Positions 56,593 through 63,547 of a stretch of DNA of 64,000 nt are shown piece after piece (the first letter of the stretch is position 1; every line of letters begins with the position of its first letter). The notes under the pieces are model-generated. The model worked only from the letters and a program-made list of their open reading frames with translations. It had not been told where the DNA came from and did no database searches. Source of the stretch: Polaribacter sp. NJDZ03. Lineage in GTDB: Bacteria > Bacteroidota > Bacteroidia > Flavobacteriales > Flavobacteriaceae. The DNA lies in assembly GCF_019263805.1 (NCBI RefSeq), contig NZ_CP079195.1, positions 3,521,001-3,585,000 on the forward strand. The letters are read 5' to 3'. Made by a program: the position numbers and the translations under genes.

Positions 56593-56898
56593 ATGTCTAC
56601 TTCAATAAATGTTATTTGGTCAGACGAAGCAAAAGCAGATTTAAAATATATTCATGACAGAATTCTTAGGAAAACCAAATCAAGAATCAATTCTAAAAAT
56701 GTTAAAAACGATATCATAAATTCAAGTAAAAATATCGAATTCGTTGAACAATATCAAGTAGATGAATTTTTAGGAAAACCATTTAGACGTATAATTGTTA
56801 GACATTTTAAATTGGTATATTTTGTTAAGGATAAATCATCTATAATTATATTAGAAGTATTTGATTCTTATAGAAATCCGATTGAATTAAGAAAGTAA
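56593..56898 (+). CDS. ParE/RelE-family toxin
   Basis: This is a 101-residue basic protein of the ParE/RelE fold: NVIWSDEAKADLKYIHDRI at the start, the central FLGKPFRRIIVRHFKLVYFVKDKSSIIILEVFDSYRNP at the end. Such toxins act on gyrase (ParE) or on mRNA in the ribosome (RelE); the sequence does not decide. It begins directly at the antitoxin stop. Confidence 0.85.
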   Translation: MSTSINVIWSDEAKADLKYIHDRILRKTKSRINSKNVKNDIINSSKNIEFVEQYQVDEFLGKPFRRIIVRHFKLVYFVKDKSSIIILEVFDSYRNPIELRK

Positions 56899-56918
56899 AT
56901 CTAAATAAAAGAATATTC

Positions 56919-56950
56919 AACCTACAAAGTTTCTATAACCTTGTAGGTTT
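56919..56950. repeat. ACCTACAAGG-type palindrome after the toxin gene
   Basis: ACCTACAAAGTTTCTATAACCTTGTAGGT is one arm of the element found twice each at 58742-58821 and 59418-59500. Here it stands alone 20 bases after the toxin stop and may work as a terminator before the trp promoter. Confidence 0.7.
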
Positions 56951-56988
56951 ACTTTTAAAACAAATTTCAAATAAAAATCAATCTAAAC

Positions 56989-57020
56989 ATTGCCTATTTT
57001 AAAAATCTATCTTACTTTTG
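56989..57020 (+). promoter_or_regulatory. Promoter of the trp operon
   Basis: ATTG at 56989-56992 and TACTTTTG at 57013-57020 are 20 bases apart. The leader ATG is only 7 bases after the box, so the leader peptide is almost leaderless. Confidence 0.75.
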
Positions 57021-57027
57021 TTTCACA

Positions 57028-57078
57028 ATGAAAAATAATACAATAAATACAGGTTGGTGGAACTCTCTTATATCATAA
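57028..57078 (+). CDS. trpL: trp leader peptide (MKNNTINTGWWNSLIS)
   Basis: This is a 16-codon ORF with two consecutive Trp codons at 57055-57060, between the trp promoter and an intrinsic terminator. Stalling at the Trp codons when Trp-tRNA is scarce should favour antitermination. This matches the Bacteroid-trp RNA class described from comparative genomics. Confidence 0.88.
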   Translation: MKNNTINTGWWNSLIS

Positions 57079-57143
57079 GTGAGAAGAAACCTATATGTAT
57101 ACAATATATTAAAAAAGGCTTATCTCACGATAAGCCTTTTTTT
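57065..57143 (+). promoter_or_regulatory. trp attenuator (Bacteroid-trp type)
   Basis: A first hairpin CTCTCTTAT/ATAAGTGAG covers the end of the leader ORF. GTGAGA (57079-57084), directly after the leader stop, can pair with TCTCAC (57123-57128), which lies in the left arm and loop of the terminator. The terminator stem is GGCTTATC/GATAAGCC with T7. Confidence 0.85.
57112..57143 (+). terminator. Intrinsic terminator in the trp leader
   Basis: An eight-base perfect stem GGCTTATC (57117-57124) / GATAAGCC (57129-57136), loop TCAC, flanked by A6 and T7. It lies 110 bases before trpE. Confidence 0.92.
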
Positions 57144-57186
57144 ATGATGATTTTTTAATCATTCAAAGAAAAAAATAAGAGAAATG

Positions 57187-57240
57187 TCCCCTCGAGCGCA
57201 GTCGAGAGGTTCGTAAAAAGTCTCGACTGCGCTCGACCAG
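57187..57240. repeat. Perfect palindromic repeat between trp attenuator and trpE
   Basis: TCGAGCGCAGTCGAGA (57192-57207) and TCTCGACTGCGCTCGA (57221-57236) pair perfectly over 16 bases around a 13-base loop, ending 16 bases before the trpE ATG. The same core (TTCGAGCGCAGTCGAGAA) is found inside trpF at 61871-61888. In the mRNA this hairpin would lie close to the trpE start. Confidence 0.85.
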
Positions 57241-57252
57241 ACAAAAAGTAAA

Positions 57253-58644
57253 ATGAAAAAATTACAATTTAAGACAATTCATAAAACAAAAATGGCAGAT
57301 ACAGTTACTCCAGTAGGGCTGTACTTACGTTTTAGAGATAAATTTGCCAATACATTATTGTTAGAAGGTTCAGATTATCACAGTAAAGAAGAAAGTTTTT
57401 CTTTTATTGCTGTAGAGCCAATTGTAACAATGAAAGTAGATGATTTTCAGTTTACGGTTTCTCATAAAGGAACACAAATTGACGAGCAACCTGTCAATAA
57501 AAATTTTTATGAATTATATGATAATTTCAAGAATACTTTAGAATTAGATTGTCCTGCCGAGTTAAAAGGCTACAACGGATTATACGGGTACACAACGTTT
57601 GATTCAGTTCAGTATTTCGAGAATATAAAATTCACAAATAAGAAAGCACCTTCTGCAATACCAGAAATGCAATACAGTTTTTATCGTTTTGTTATTGTTA
57701 TTAATCATTTTAATGATGAAATGACACTGATAGAAAACATAGAAGAAGGAACCGAATCTCGCATACACGAAGTAGAAACTATTATCGACGCACAATCTTT
57801 TAATACACAAAAATTCGAAATTGTAGGCGAAGAAACTTCAAACATCACAGGTGAGGAATTTAAAGAATATGTTAGAAAAGCAAAATCTCATTGTAAAAGA
57901 GGAGACGTTTTTCAATTGGTGTTATCACGTCAATTTCAACAAAAATTTAAAGGAGACGAATTCAATGTGTATAGAGCATTGCGTTCTATCAATCCATCGC
58001 CATATTTGTTTTATTTCGATTACGGATCTTTTAAATTAATGGGCTCTTCACCAGAAGCACAAATTAAAATATCCGCAGGTAAAGCAACCATTAATCCAAT
58101 TGCAGGTACGTTTAGACGCACCGGTGATATGGCAGAAGATATTAAATTGGGTAAAAAATTATCCGAAGATAAAAAGGAAACTGCAGAACACGTAATGTTG
58201 GTAGATTTAGCACGTAATGATTTAAGCAAACATGCCGATAAAGTTACCGTTGAGGTGTTTAAAGAAGTACAATACTTTAGCCACGTAATTCATTTGGTTT
58301 CTACCGTTAGAGGGAAAATTAAAGGAAATCCGATTGAGATTGTTGGAGACACTTTCCCTGCCGGAACGCTAAGTGGCGCACCAAAATACAAGGCAATGGA
58401 GTTAATTAATAAATACGAAAATCAAACCCGTGGTTTTTACGGTGGTGCAGTCGGTATTATCGGTTTAGACGGATCCGTAAATTTAGCAATTGCCATTCGT
58501 TCGTTTGTTAGTAAAAACAACGTTTTGTATTCGCAAGCCGGTGCCGGAATCGTAATTCATTCCGACGAAGCAAAAGAATTACAAGAAGTAAATAATAAGT
58601 TAGCAGCGTTAAAGAAAGCGTTGATTTTAGCAGAGAATATTTAG
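57253..58644 (+). CDS. trpE: Anthranilate synthase component I
   Basis: This is the chorismate-binding subunit that makes anthranilate with ammonia from TrpG. It has the core GSSPEAQIKISAGKATINPIAGTFRR, the conserved LVDLARNDL, and the C-terminal PAGTLSGAPKYKAMELI and GGAVGIIGLDGSVNLAIAIR. The N-terminal feedback region has LLEGSDYHSKEESFSF in place of the usual LLES motif, so Trp binding may persist. Its 463 residues are normal. It is the first gene of the operon, 109 bases after the attenuator. Confidence 0.95.
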   Translation: MKKLQFKTIHKTKMADTVTPVGLYLRFRDKFANTLLLEGSDYHSKEESFSFIAVEPIVTMKVDDFQFTVSHKGTQIDEQPVNKNFYELYDNFKNTLELDCPAELKGYNGLYGYTTFDSVQYFENIKFTNKKAPSAIPEMQYSFYRFVIVINHFNDEMTLIENIEEGTESRIHEVETIIDAQSFNTQKFEIVGEETSNITGEEFKEYVRKAKSHCKRGDVFQLVLSRQFQQKFKGDEFNVYRALRSINPSPYLFYFDYGSFKLMGSSPEAQIKISAGKATINPIAGTFRRTGDMAEDIKLGKKLSEDKKETAEHVMLVDLARNDLSKHADKVTVEVFKEVQYFSHVIHLVSTVRGKIKGNPIEIVGDTFPAGTLSGAPKYKAMELINKYENQTRGFYGGAVGIIGLDGSVNLAIAIRSFVSKNNVLYSQAGAGIVIHSDEAKELQEVNNKLAALKKALILAENI

Positions 58645-58645
58645 G

Positions 58646-58821
58646 GCGTTCGAGCGGGCTTTCCACTATATCTTTTTATTTTAAAAAGAAAATAAAAAGG
58701 ATGCCGTTTCAATCCCTAACGCAAATTGCAAGTTTGCCAATATCCTGAAAGGTTTTTAGAACCTTGTAGGTATAAATCAAAAATAGTAAAACACCTACAA
58801 GGTTTTTGAAACCTTGCAGGA
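58646..58821. repeat. Two repeat elements between trpE and trpG
   Basis: First, at about 58655-58720, comes the GGCTTTCCACTATATCTTTTT ... AAAAAGGATGCCG unit (also at 29648). Then, at 58742-58821, follow two palindromes, CCTGAAAGGTTTTTAGAACCTTGTAGGT and ACCTACAAGGTTTTTGAAACCTTGCAGG in shortened form, separated by 21 bases. The second pair has the same layout as the unit at 59418-59500. Confidence 0.8.
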
Positions 58822-58834
58822 GAAATAAAGAAAC

Positions 58835-59413
58835 ATGAAAATATTAATTTTAGATAATTACGATTCTTTTACCTACAATTTGGTTCACATGGTAGAAAAA
58901 ATTACAGGAAATTTTCCTGCAGTTTTTAGAAACGATGAAATCAGTATTGCAGATGTAGGAAACTACGACATGATTATGTTATCTCCAGGACCAGGTGTTC
59001 CAGATGAAGCAGGAATCTTAAAAGACGTAATAAAAACCTACGCAGGTGTAAAACCAATATTCGGAGTATGTTTGGGTTTACAGGCAATTACAGAAGTTTT
59101 TGGAGGGAAAATCATCAATTTAGAAGATGTTTTTCACGGAGTTGCAACAGAGATGAAAGTAACAGACAAAAACGCGACTATTTTTAAAGATGTTCCAGAA
59201 ACATTTTTAGCAGCACGTTACCATTCTTGGGCAGCAACAGATGAAGGTTTTCCAGAAGAAATACAAGTAACCGCAAGAGATGAAGACGGATTAATACAAG
59301 CAATTGAGCATAAAATATTTCCGATTTCTGCTGTACAGTTTCATCCAGAATCTATTTTAACAGATGTTGGTGAGCAATTGGTTACCAACTTTATTAACTC
59401 ATGCAAGGTCTAA
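58835..59413 (+). CDS. trpG: Anthranilate synthase component II (glutamine amidotransferase)
   Basis: This class I amidotransferase supplies ammonia to TrpE. It has the nucleophile Cys in FGVCLGLQAI, and His and Glu in QFHPESILT. The opening MKILILDNYDSFTYNLVH and the length of 192 residues are typical. It is separated from trpE and trpD by palindromic repeats rather than being tightly packed. Confidence 0.95.
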   Translation: MKILILDNYDSFTYNLVHMVEKITGNFPAVFRNDEISIADVGNYDMIMLSPGPGVPDEAGILKDVIKTYAGVKPIFGVCLGLQAITEVFGGKIINLEDVFHGVATEMKVTDKNATIFKDVPETFLAARYHSWAATDEGFPEEIQVTARDEDGLIQAIEHKIFPISAVQFHPESILTDVGEQLVTNFINSCKV

Positions 59414-59417
59414 GGAT

Positions 59418-59500
59418 ATCCTGCAAGGTTTCAAAAACCTTGTAGGTATAATTGACAAACAGTAATAAACACCTACAAGGTTCTGAAAAACCTTGCAGGA
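59418..59500. repeat. Paired palindromes between trpG and trpD
   Basis: CCTGCAAGGTTTCAAAAACC... and its partner ...GGTTCTGAAAAACCTTGCAGG enclose 22 AT-rich bases. Each half is a hairpin and the halves are inverted copies of each other. Reading through it in the trpD frame adds a false 20-residue start to TrpD. Confidence 0.85.
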
Positions 59501-59511
59501 ACAACAAACAA

Positions 59512-60501
59512 ATGAAACAGATATTAAACAAATTATATAGTCACGAGAGATTGTCTAAATCTGAAGCAACACAAATCTTAAAAGATATTGCCGCAGAGAA
59601 TTACAATGATGCCCATTTAGCGTCGTTTATGACTGTTTTTATGATGCGTCCTATTACGGCAGATGAACTTGCTGGTTTTAGAGATGCATTAATGGAGTTG
59701 GCTATAAAAGTAGATTTATCAGATTATAATACCATTGATATTGTAGGAACTGGTGGCGATGGAAAAGATACGTTTAACATATCAACCTTAACTTCTTTTA
59801 TAGTTGCCGGAACCGGACAAAAAGTAGCAAAACATGGTAATTATTCGGTGTCTTCTCAATCAGGTTCTTCTGATATGTTAGAAAGTTTTGGGTACAACTT
59901 TACCAATGATGAAACCATTTTAAGAGAACATTTAGAAAAGGCAAATATTTGTTTTTTACATGCGCCTAAATTTCATCCGGCAATGAAAGCTGTAAGTGCA
60001 ACAAGAAAAGCGTTGGCGTTAAAAACGTTCTTTAATATGTTAGGGCCTTTGGTAAACCCAAGTTCGCCTAAAAACCATATGTTAGGGACTTTTAATTTGG
60101 AAGTTGCACGTTTGTATAATTACATTTTACAAGAAGAAGATATCAATTACGGAATTATTCATGCTTTAGATGGGTATGATGAAATTTCGTTAACAAGCGG
60201 ATTTAAGTTCTTCACTAAAAACGGAGAACAAATTATAAATCCAGAAGATTTAGGACAGAAAAGAATTCAGCAATCAGAAATATTTGGAGGAAATTCAGTT
60301 GCTGATGCAGCAAAAATTTTTAAAATAATTATAGGAGGAAACGGAACAGAAGCGCAAAACAATGTGGTGTTAACAAATGCTGCTTTTGCATTAACTATTG
60401 TTGATGATACGAAGTCTTTTGAAACTGCTTTTAGTGAAGCAAAAGATTCTTTATTTGGGTTGAAAGCGAAACAAACATTAGAGAAGTTAGTGAATATTTA
60501 A
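59512..60501 (+). CDS. trpD: Anthranilate phosphoribosyltransferase
   Basis: This enzyme transfers phosphoribose from PRPP to anthranilate. It has GTGGDGKDTFNIST (PRPP site), KHGNYSVSSQSGSSDMLE and NMLGPLVNPSSP. The frame opens at 59452, but the first 20 codons only translate the palindromic repeat. The ATG at 59512 (MKQILNKLYSHERLSK) gives 329 residues, the family length. Confidence 0.95.
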   Translation: MKQILNKLYSHERLSKSEATQILKDIAAENYNDAHLASFMTVFMMRPITADELAGFRDALMELAIKVDLSDYNTIDIVGTGGDGKDTFNISTLTSFIVAGTGQKVAKHGNYSVSSQSGSSDMLESFGYNFTNDETILREHLEKANICFLHAPKFHPAMKAVSATRKALALKTFFNMLGPLVNPSSPKNHMLGTFNLEVARLYNYILQEEDINYGIIHALDGYDEISLTSGFKFFTKNGEQIINPEDLGQKRIQQSEIFGGNSVADAAKIFKIIIGGNGTEAQNNVVLTNAAFALTIVDDTKSFETAFSEAKDSLFGLKAKQTLEKLVNI

Positions 60502-60508
60502 AAAAGTA

Positions 60509-60660
60509 AGACCCTTCAGGTTTTAAAAACCTTAAGGGTCTCTTAAAAGATAAATAATTAGTAAAAAAGTTCTCGATACAATTTTGAATCAAAATCATTC
60601 GAACTGACAGAAACAAGATCACAAAACTGTCACATTGAGTGAGTTTAGACAAATGATAAA
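60509..60660. repeat. Palindrome and decayed repeats between trpD and trpC
   Basis: AGACCCTTCAGGTTTT / AAAACCTTAAGGGTCT (60509-60541) is a hairpin with one mismatch, 8 bases after trpD. It is followed by GTTCTCGATACAA ... TCATTCGAACTGACAG (about 60570-60620, as at 29680-29730) and a partial GTCACATTGAGTGAG piece. The first hairpin has no T-run and so should not stop transcription. Confidence 0.75.
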
Positions 60661-60688
60661 TTTATATTGAGTTAAAATTAAGATAGTA

Positions 60689-61477
60689 ATGACAATTTTA
60701 GATAAAATAATCGCATTTAAAAAGAAGGAAATTGCTAAGATAAAAGCAGAAGTTCCTGTTCAGAATTTAGTAAAAAGTCCAAGTTTTGGAAGAACACCTT
60801 TTTCATTAAAAAAATCTTTGTTAGAAGTTGGTTCTACCGGGATTATTGCAGAGTTTAAACGTCAATCTCCATCAAAAGGAATCATTAACGACCAAGCAAC
60901 CATTGCAGAGGTTACTAATGGGTATTTAGATGCAAATGTAGCTGCACAATCTATCTTAACAGATACTTCTTTCTTTGGCGGAACGATGGCAGATTTAATG
61001 GAAGCGAGAATCATCAATCAACAAAAACCTATTCTTAGAAAAGATTTTATTGTTGATGGATTTCAAATTGTTGAAGCAAAAGCCATTGGAGCTGATGTAA
61101 TTTTATTAATTGCGTCTTGTTTAACAGCAGCGGAGTTAAAAAACTACGGAAATTTAGCAGCAGATTTAGGTTTGGAAGTTTTGTATGAAATTCATACACA
61201 AGAAGATTTAGACAAGATTAATGATTTAGATAATAAGATTATCGGAATTAATAACAGAAACTTAAATACTTTTGAAGTTGATTTAGAGCATTCTATTAAA
61301 TTGGCAGGTCAGATTCCTGATACGTGTTTAAAGGTTTCAGAAAGCGGAATCTCTGATCCAAAGATTATTATGGGATTAAAGGAATATGGTTTTCATGGGT
61401 TTTTAATTGGAGAGACTTTTATGAAAACGGAGAATCCTGGAGAAGCTTGTTTAGATTTTATCAATCAAATTAGATAA
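60689..61477 (+). CDS. trpC: Indole-3-glycerol-phosphate synthase
   Basis: This (beta/alpha)8 enzyme forms the indole ring from CdRP. It has AEFKRQSPSKGII with the catalytic Lys, LRKDFIVDGFQI, GINNRNLNTFEVDLE, SESGISDP and the phosphate site GFLIGETFM. The 262 residues are normal. It is not fused to TrpF, unlike in E. coli; trpF follows after a repeat-filled gap of 120 bases. Confidence 0.96.
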   Translation: MTILDKIIAFKKKEIAKIKAEVPVQNLVKSPSFGRTPFSLKKSLLEVGSTGIIAEFKRQSPSKGIINDQATIAEVTNGYLDANVAAQSILTDTSFFGGTMADLMEARIINQQKPILRKDFIVDGFQIVEAKAIGADVILLIASCLTAAELKNYGNLAADLGLEVLYEIHTQEDLDKINDLDNKIIGINNRNLNTFEVDLEHSIKLAGQIPDTCLKVSESGISDPKIIMGLKEYGFHGFLIGETFMKTENPGEACLDFINQIR

Positions 61478-61483
61478 CGTTAT

Positions 61484-61583
61484 GTCAGTTCGAGTGAATT
61501 TTGAGGTACAAAAAATTTTTATCGAGAACAGAATAACTTCTCGATACAATTTTCTCATAAAGTCGAAAATCACTCGAAGTGAC
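61484..61583. repeat. Nested inverted repeat between trpC and trpF
   Basis: The outer arms GTCAGTTCGAGTGAATTTT (from 61484) and AAAATCACTCGAAGTGAC (to 61583) enclose an inner perfect palindrome TATCGAGAA / TTCTCGATA around CAGAATAAC (about 61520-61547). It has the same outer motif as the copies at 29680 and 60570. Confidence 0.85.
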
Positions 61584-61597
61584 AAAAAGATAATATT

Positions 61598-62305
61598 ATG
61601 AAATTAAAGGTTTGCGGAATGAAATTCACAGAAAATATCCAACAAGTTGCCGCGTTGCAACCTGATTATTTGGGCTTTATTTTCTATGAAAAGTCAAAAA
61701 GAAATTTTGAAGGAATTATTCCGGAATTTTCTAATTCGATAAAAAAAACAGGTGTTTTTGTAAATGAATATATCGAGATTGTTATTTCTTTAGTGGAAGA
61801 ATACAGATTAGAAGCTATTCAGTTACACGGAGATGAATCTGTTGATTATATAAAAGAATTAAAATGTCAGTTCGAGCGCAGTCGAGAACTAAAGATTGAA
61901 GAAAATAAGACGATAAAAAAGCAAAAAAACAAGCACTACATCTCTAAAAATGAAGTTGAAATAATTAAAGTATTCGGAATTAAAGACGAATTCGATTTTG
62001 ATGTTTTAAAACCCTATTTAGAAGTAGTAGATTTCTTTTTGTTTGATACCAAAGGAAAAGAAAGAGGCGGAAACGGAACCAAGTTTGATTGGTCTGTTTT
62101 AGAAAAATATCCTTTTGATATACCTTTCTTTTTAAGTGGAGGAATCGGTTTAGAAGATGTAGAGGAAGTACAAAAAATATTGAAATCTAATTTACCAATT
62201 TACGCTTTAGATGTAAATAGTAAATTTGAAAGTAAACCAGGAGTTAAGATTATAGAAGAGTTAGAAAAGTTTAAAAGTAACGTCATTACGAATGCAGTGA
62301 AGTAA
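61598..62305 (+). CDS. trpF: Phosphoribosylanthranilate isomerase with repeat-derived insert and tail
   Basis: This enzyme isomerises phosphoribosylanthranilate to CdRP. Its (beta/alpha)8 motifs are present: KVCGMKF with the general-base Cys6, QLHGDES, the general-acid Asp in FLFDTKG, and FFLSGGIG. Between YIKEL and EVEIIKVFG there is an insert of about 28 residues (90-117) beginning CQFERSRE, read from a palindromic repeat core at 61865-61888, then a Lys/Asn-rich stretch. The final NVITNAVK and the stop come from another repeat (62281 on). Total 235 residues, against about 205 for the family. The insert sits in a loop after strand 4, so activity may be kept. Confidence 0.9.
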   Translation: MKLKVCGMKFTENIQQVAALQPDYLGFIFYEKSKRNFEGIIPEFSNSIKKTGVFVNEYIEIVISLVEEYRLEAIQLHGDESVDYIKELKCQFERSRELKIEENKTIKKQKNKHYISKNEVEIIKVFGIKDEFDFDVLKPYLEVVDFFLFDTKGKERGGNGTKFDWSVLEKYPFDIPFFLSGGIGLEDVEEVQKILKSNLPIYALDVNSKFESKPGVKIIEELEKFKSNVITNAVK

Positions 62306-62346
62306 TCTGCTTATTTGTTAAGAGATTGCTTCGTTCCTCGCTATGA
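62281..62346. repeat. GTCATTGCGAGG-type inverted repeat between trpF and trpB
   Basis: GTCATTACGAATGCAGTGAAG... and AGATTGCTTCGTTCCTCGC...TATGAC are imperfect inverted arms around a short spacer (CTGCTTATTTGTTA). The left arm carries the last eight trpF codons and its stop. It ends about 17 bases before trpB. Confidence 0.85.
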
Positions 62347-62362
62347 CACAATTATATAAGAT

Positions 62363-63547
62363 ATGAAATCAAAATTTCACCCAGACAAAAATGGTTATTA
62401 CGGACAATTTGGAGGCGCATTCATTCCAGAATTGTTGTATCCAAATGTGAAAGAATTAGAAGATAATTATATTCAAATATTAGAATCTGATGAATTTCAA
62501 GAAGAATACAAATCGTTATTAAAAGATTACGTGGGACGCCCAAGTCCGTTGTATTTGGCAAACCGTTTATCAGAAAAATATGGTGCTTTTATTTATTTAA
62601 AACGAGAAGATTTAAACCATACAGGTGCACATAAAATAAACAATACTATTGGTCAGATTTTAGTAGCTAAGAAATTAGGTAAAACGAAGATTATAGCAGA
62701 AACAGGTGCAGGACAACACGGAGTTGCTACTGCTACAGTTTGTGCATTAATGGGCTTAGAATGTACTGTTTTTATGGGCGAAAAAGACATTGAGCGTCAG
62801 GCACCAAATGTTGCTCGTATGAAAATGTTGGGGGCAAAAGTAATTCCCGCTTTAAGCGGAAGTAGAACGTTAAAAGATGCAACAAACGAAGCAATAAGAT
62901 ATTGGATTCAGCATCCAGAAACGTTTTATTTAATTGGTTCTGTAGTTGGTCCGCACCCGTATCCAGATATGGTTGCACGTTTACAAGCAGTAATATCCGA
63001 AGAAATTAAATGGCAATTAAAAGAGAAAACAGGTAAAGAAAACCCGGATACAATTATAGCTTGTGTTGGTGGAGGTTCTAATGCTGCAGGTGCTTTTTAT
63101 CATTATATGGATGACGAAGAAGTCGAATTAATAGCCGTAGAAGCTTCTGGTTTAGGCGTTCATTCTGGTGAAAGTGCTGCCACTTCTCAATTAGGAGAAG
63201 TAGGAATTATACATGGTTCTAAAACTATTTTAATGCAAGATGAATACGGTCAAATTGTAGAACCATATTCTATTTCTGCAGGTTTAGATTATCCTGGAGT
63301 TGGTCCTTTACACGCCTTTTTATATGAAAGTAAAAGAGCCAAGTTTATGGATGCAACTGATAAGGAAGCGCTAGCTGCTGCGTATGAATTAACTAGAATA
63401 GAAGGAATTATTCCTGCGTTAGAAAGTGCACACGCGTTGGCTGTTTTATCGAAAATAAAATTTAAAAAAGACCAAGTTGTAGTGGTTAATTTATCGGGTA
63501 GAGGAGATAAAGATTTAGAAACATATATCAATCATTTAGAAGATTAA
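62363..63547 (+). CDS. trpB: Tryptophan synthase beta chain
   Basis: This PLP enzyme joins indole and serine to tryptophan. The PLP lysine is in [11 protein letters not shown], the catalytic Glu in AETGAGQHG, and the phosphate loop in [12 protein letters not shown]. Its 394 residues are normal. The stop TAA shares its last base with the next ATG. The trpA gene is not in the window and may lie just beyond the following gene. Confidence 0.96.
   Translation: MKSKFHPDKNGYYGQFGGAFIPELLYPNVKELEDNYIQILESDEFQEEYKSLLKDYVGRPSPLYLANRLSEKYGAFIYLKREDLNHTGAHKINNTIGQILVAKKLGKTKIIAETGAGQHGVATATVCALMGLECTVFMGEKDIERQAPNVARMKMLGAKVIPALSGSRTLKDATNEAIRYWIQHPETFYLIGSVVGPHPYPDMVARLQAVISEEIKWQLKEKTGKENPDTIIACVGGGSNAAGAFYHYMDDEEVELIAVEASGLGVHSGESAATSQLGEVGIIHGSKTILMQDEYGQIVEPYSISAGLDYPGVGPLHAFLYESKRAKFMDATDKEALAAAYELTRIEGIIPALESAHALAVLSKIKFKKDQVVVVNLSGRGDKDLETYINHLED

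Noticed and set aside
57187..57240. A second trp terminator before trpE
   Set aside because: The perfect 16-base hairpin lacks a T-run and its core occurs elsewhere in the window, so it is treated as a repeat.
59452..59511. A 20-residue N-terminal extension of TrpD
   Set aside because: The codons only translate the palindromic repeat between trpG and trpD. The ATG at 59512 starts the conserved protein.
56919..62346. A CRISPR-like array in the trp region
   Set aside because: The repeats are of several types, are palindromic, lie singly between genes and have no regular spacers or cas genes.
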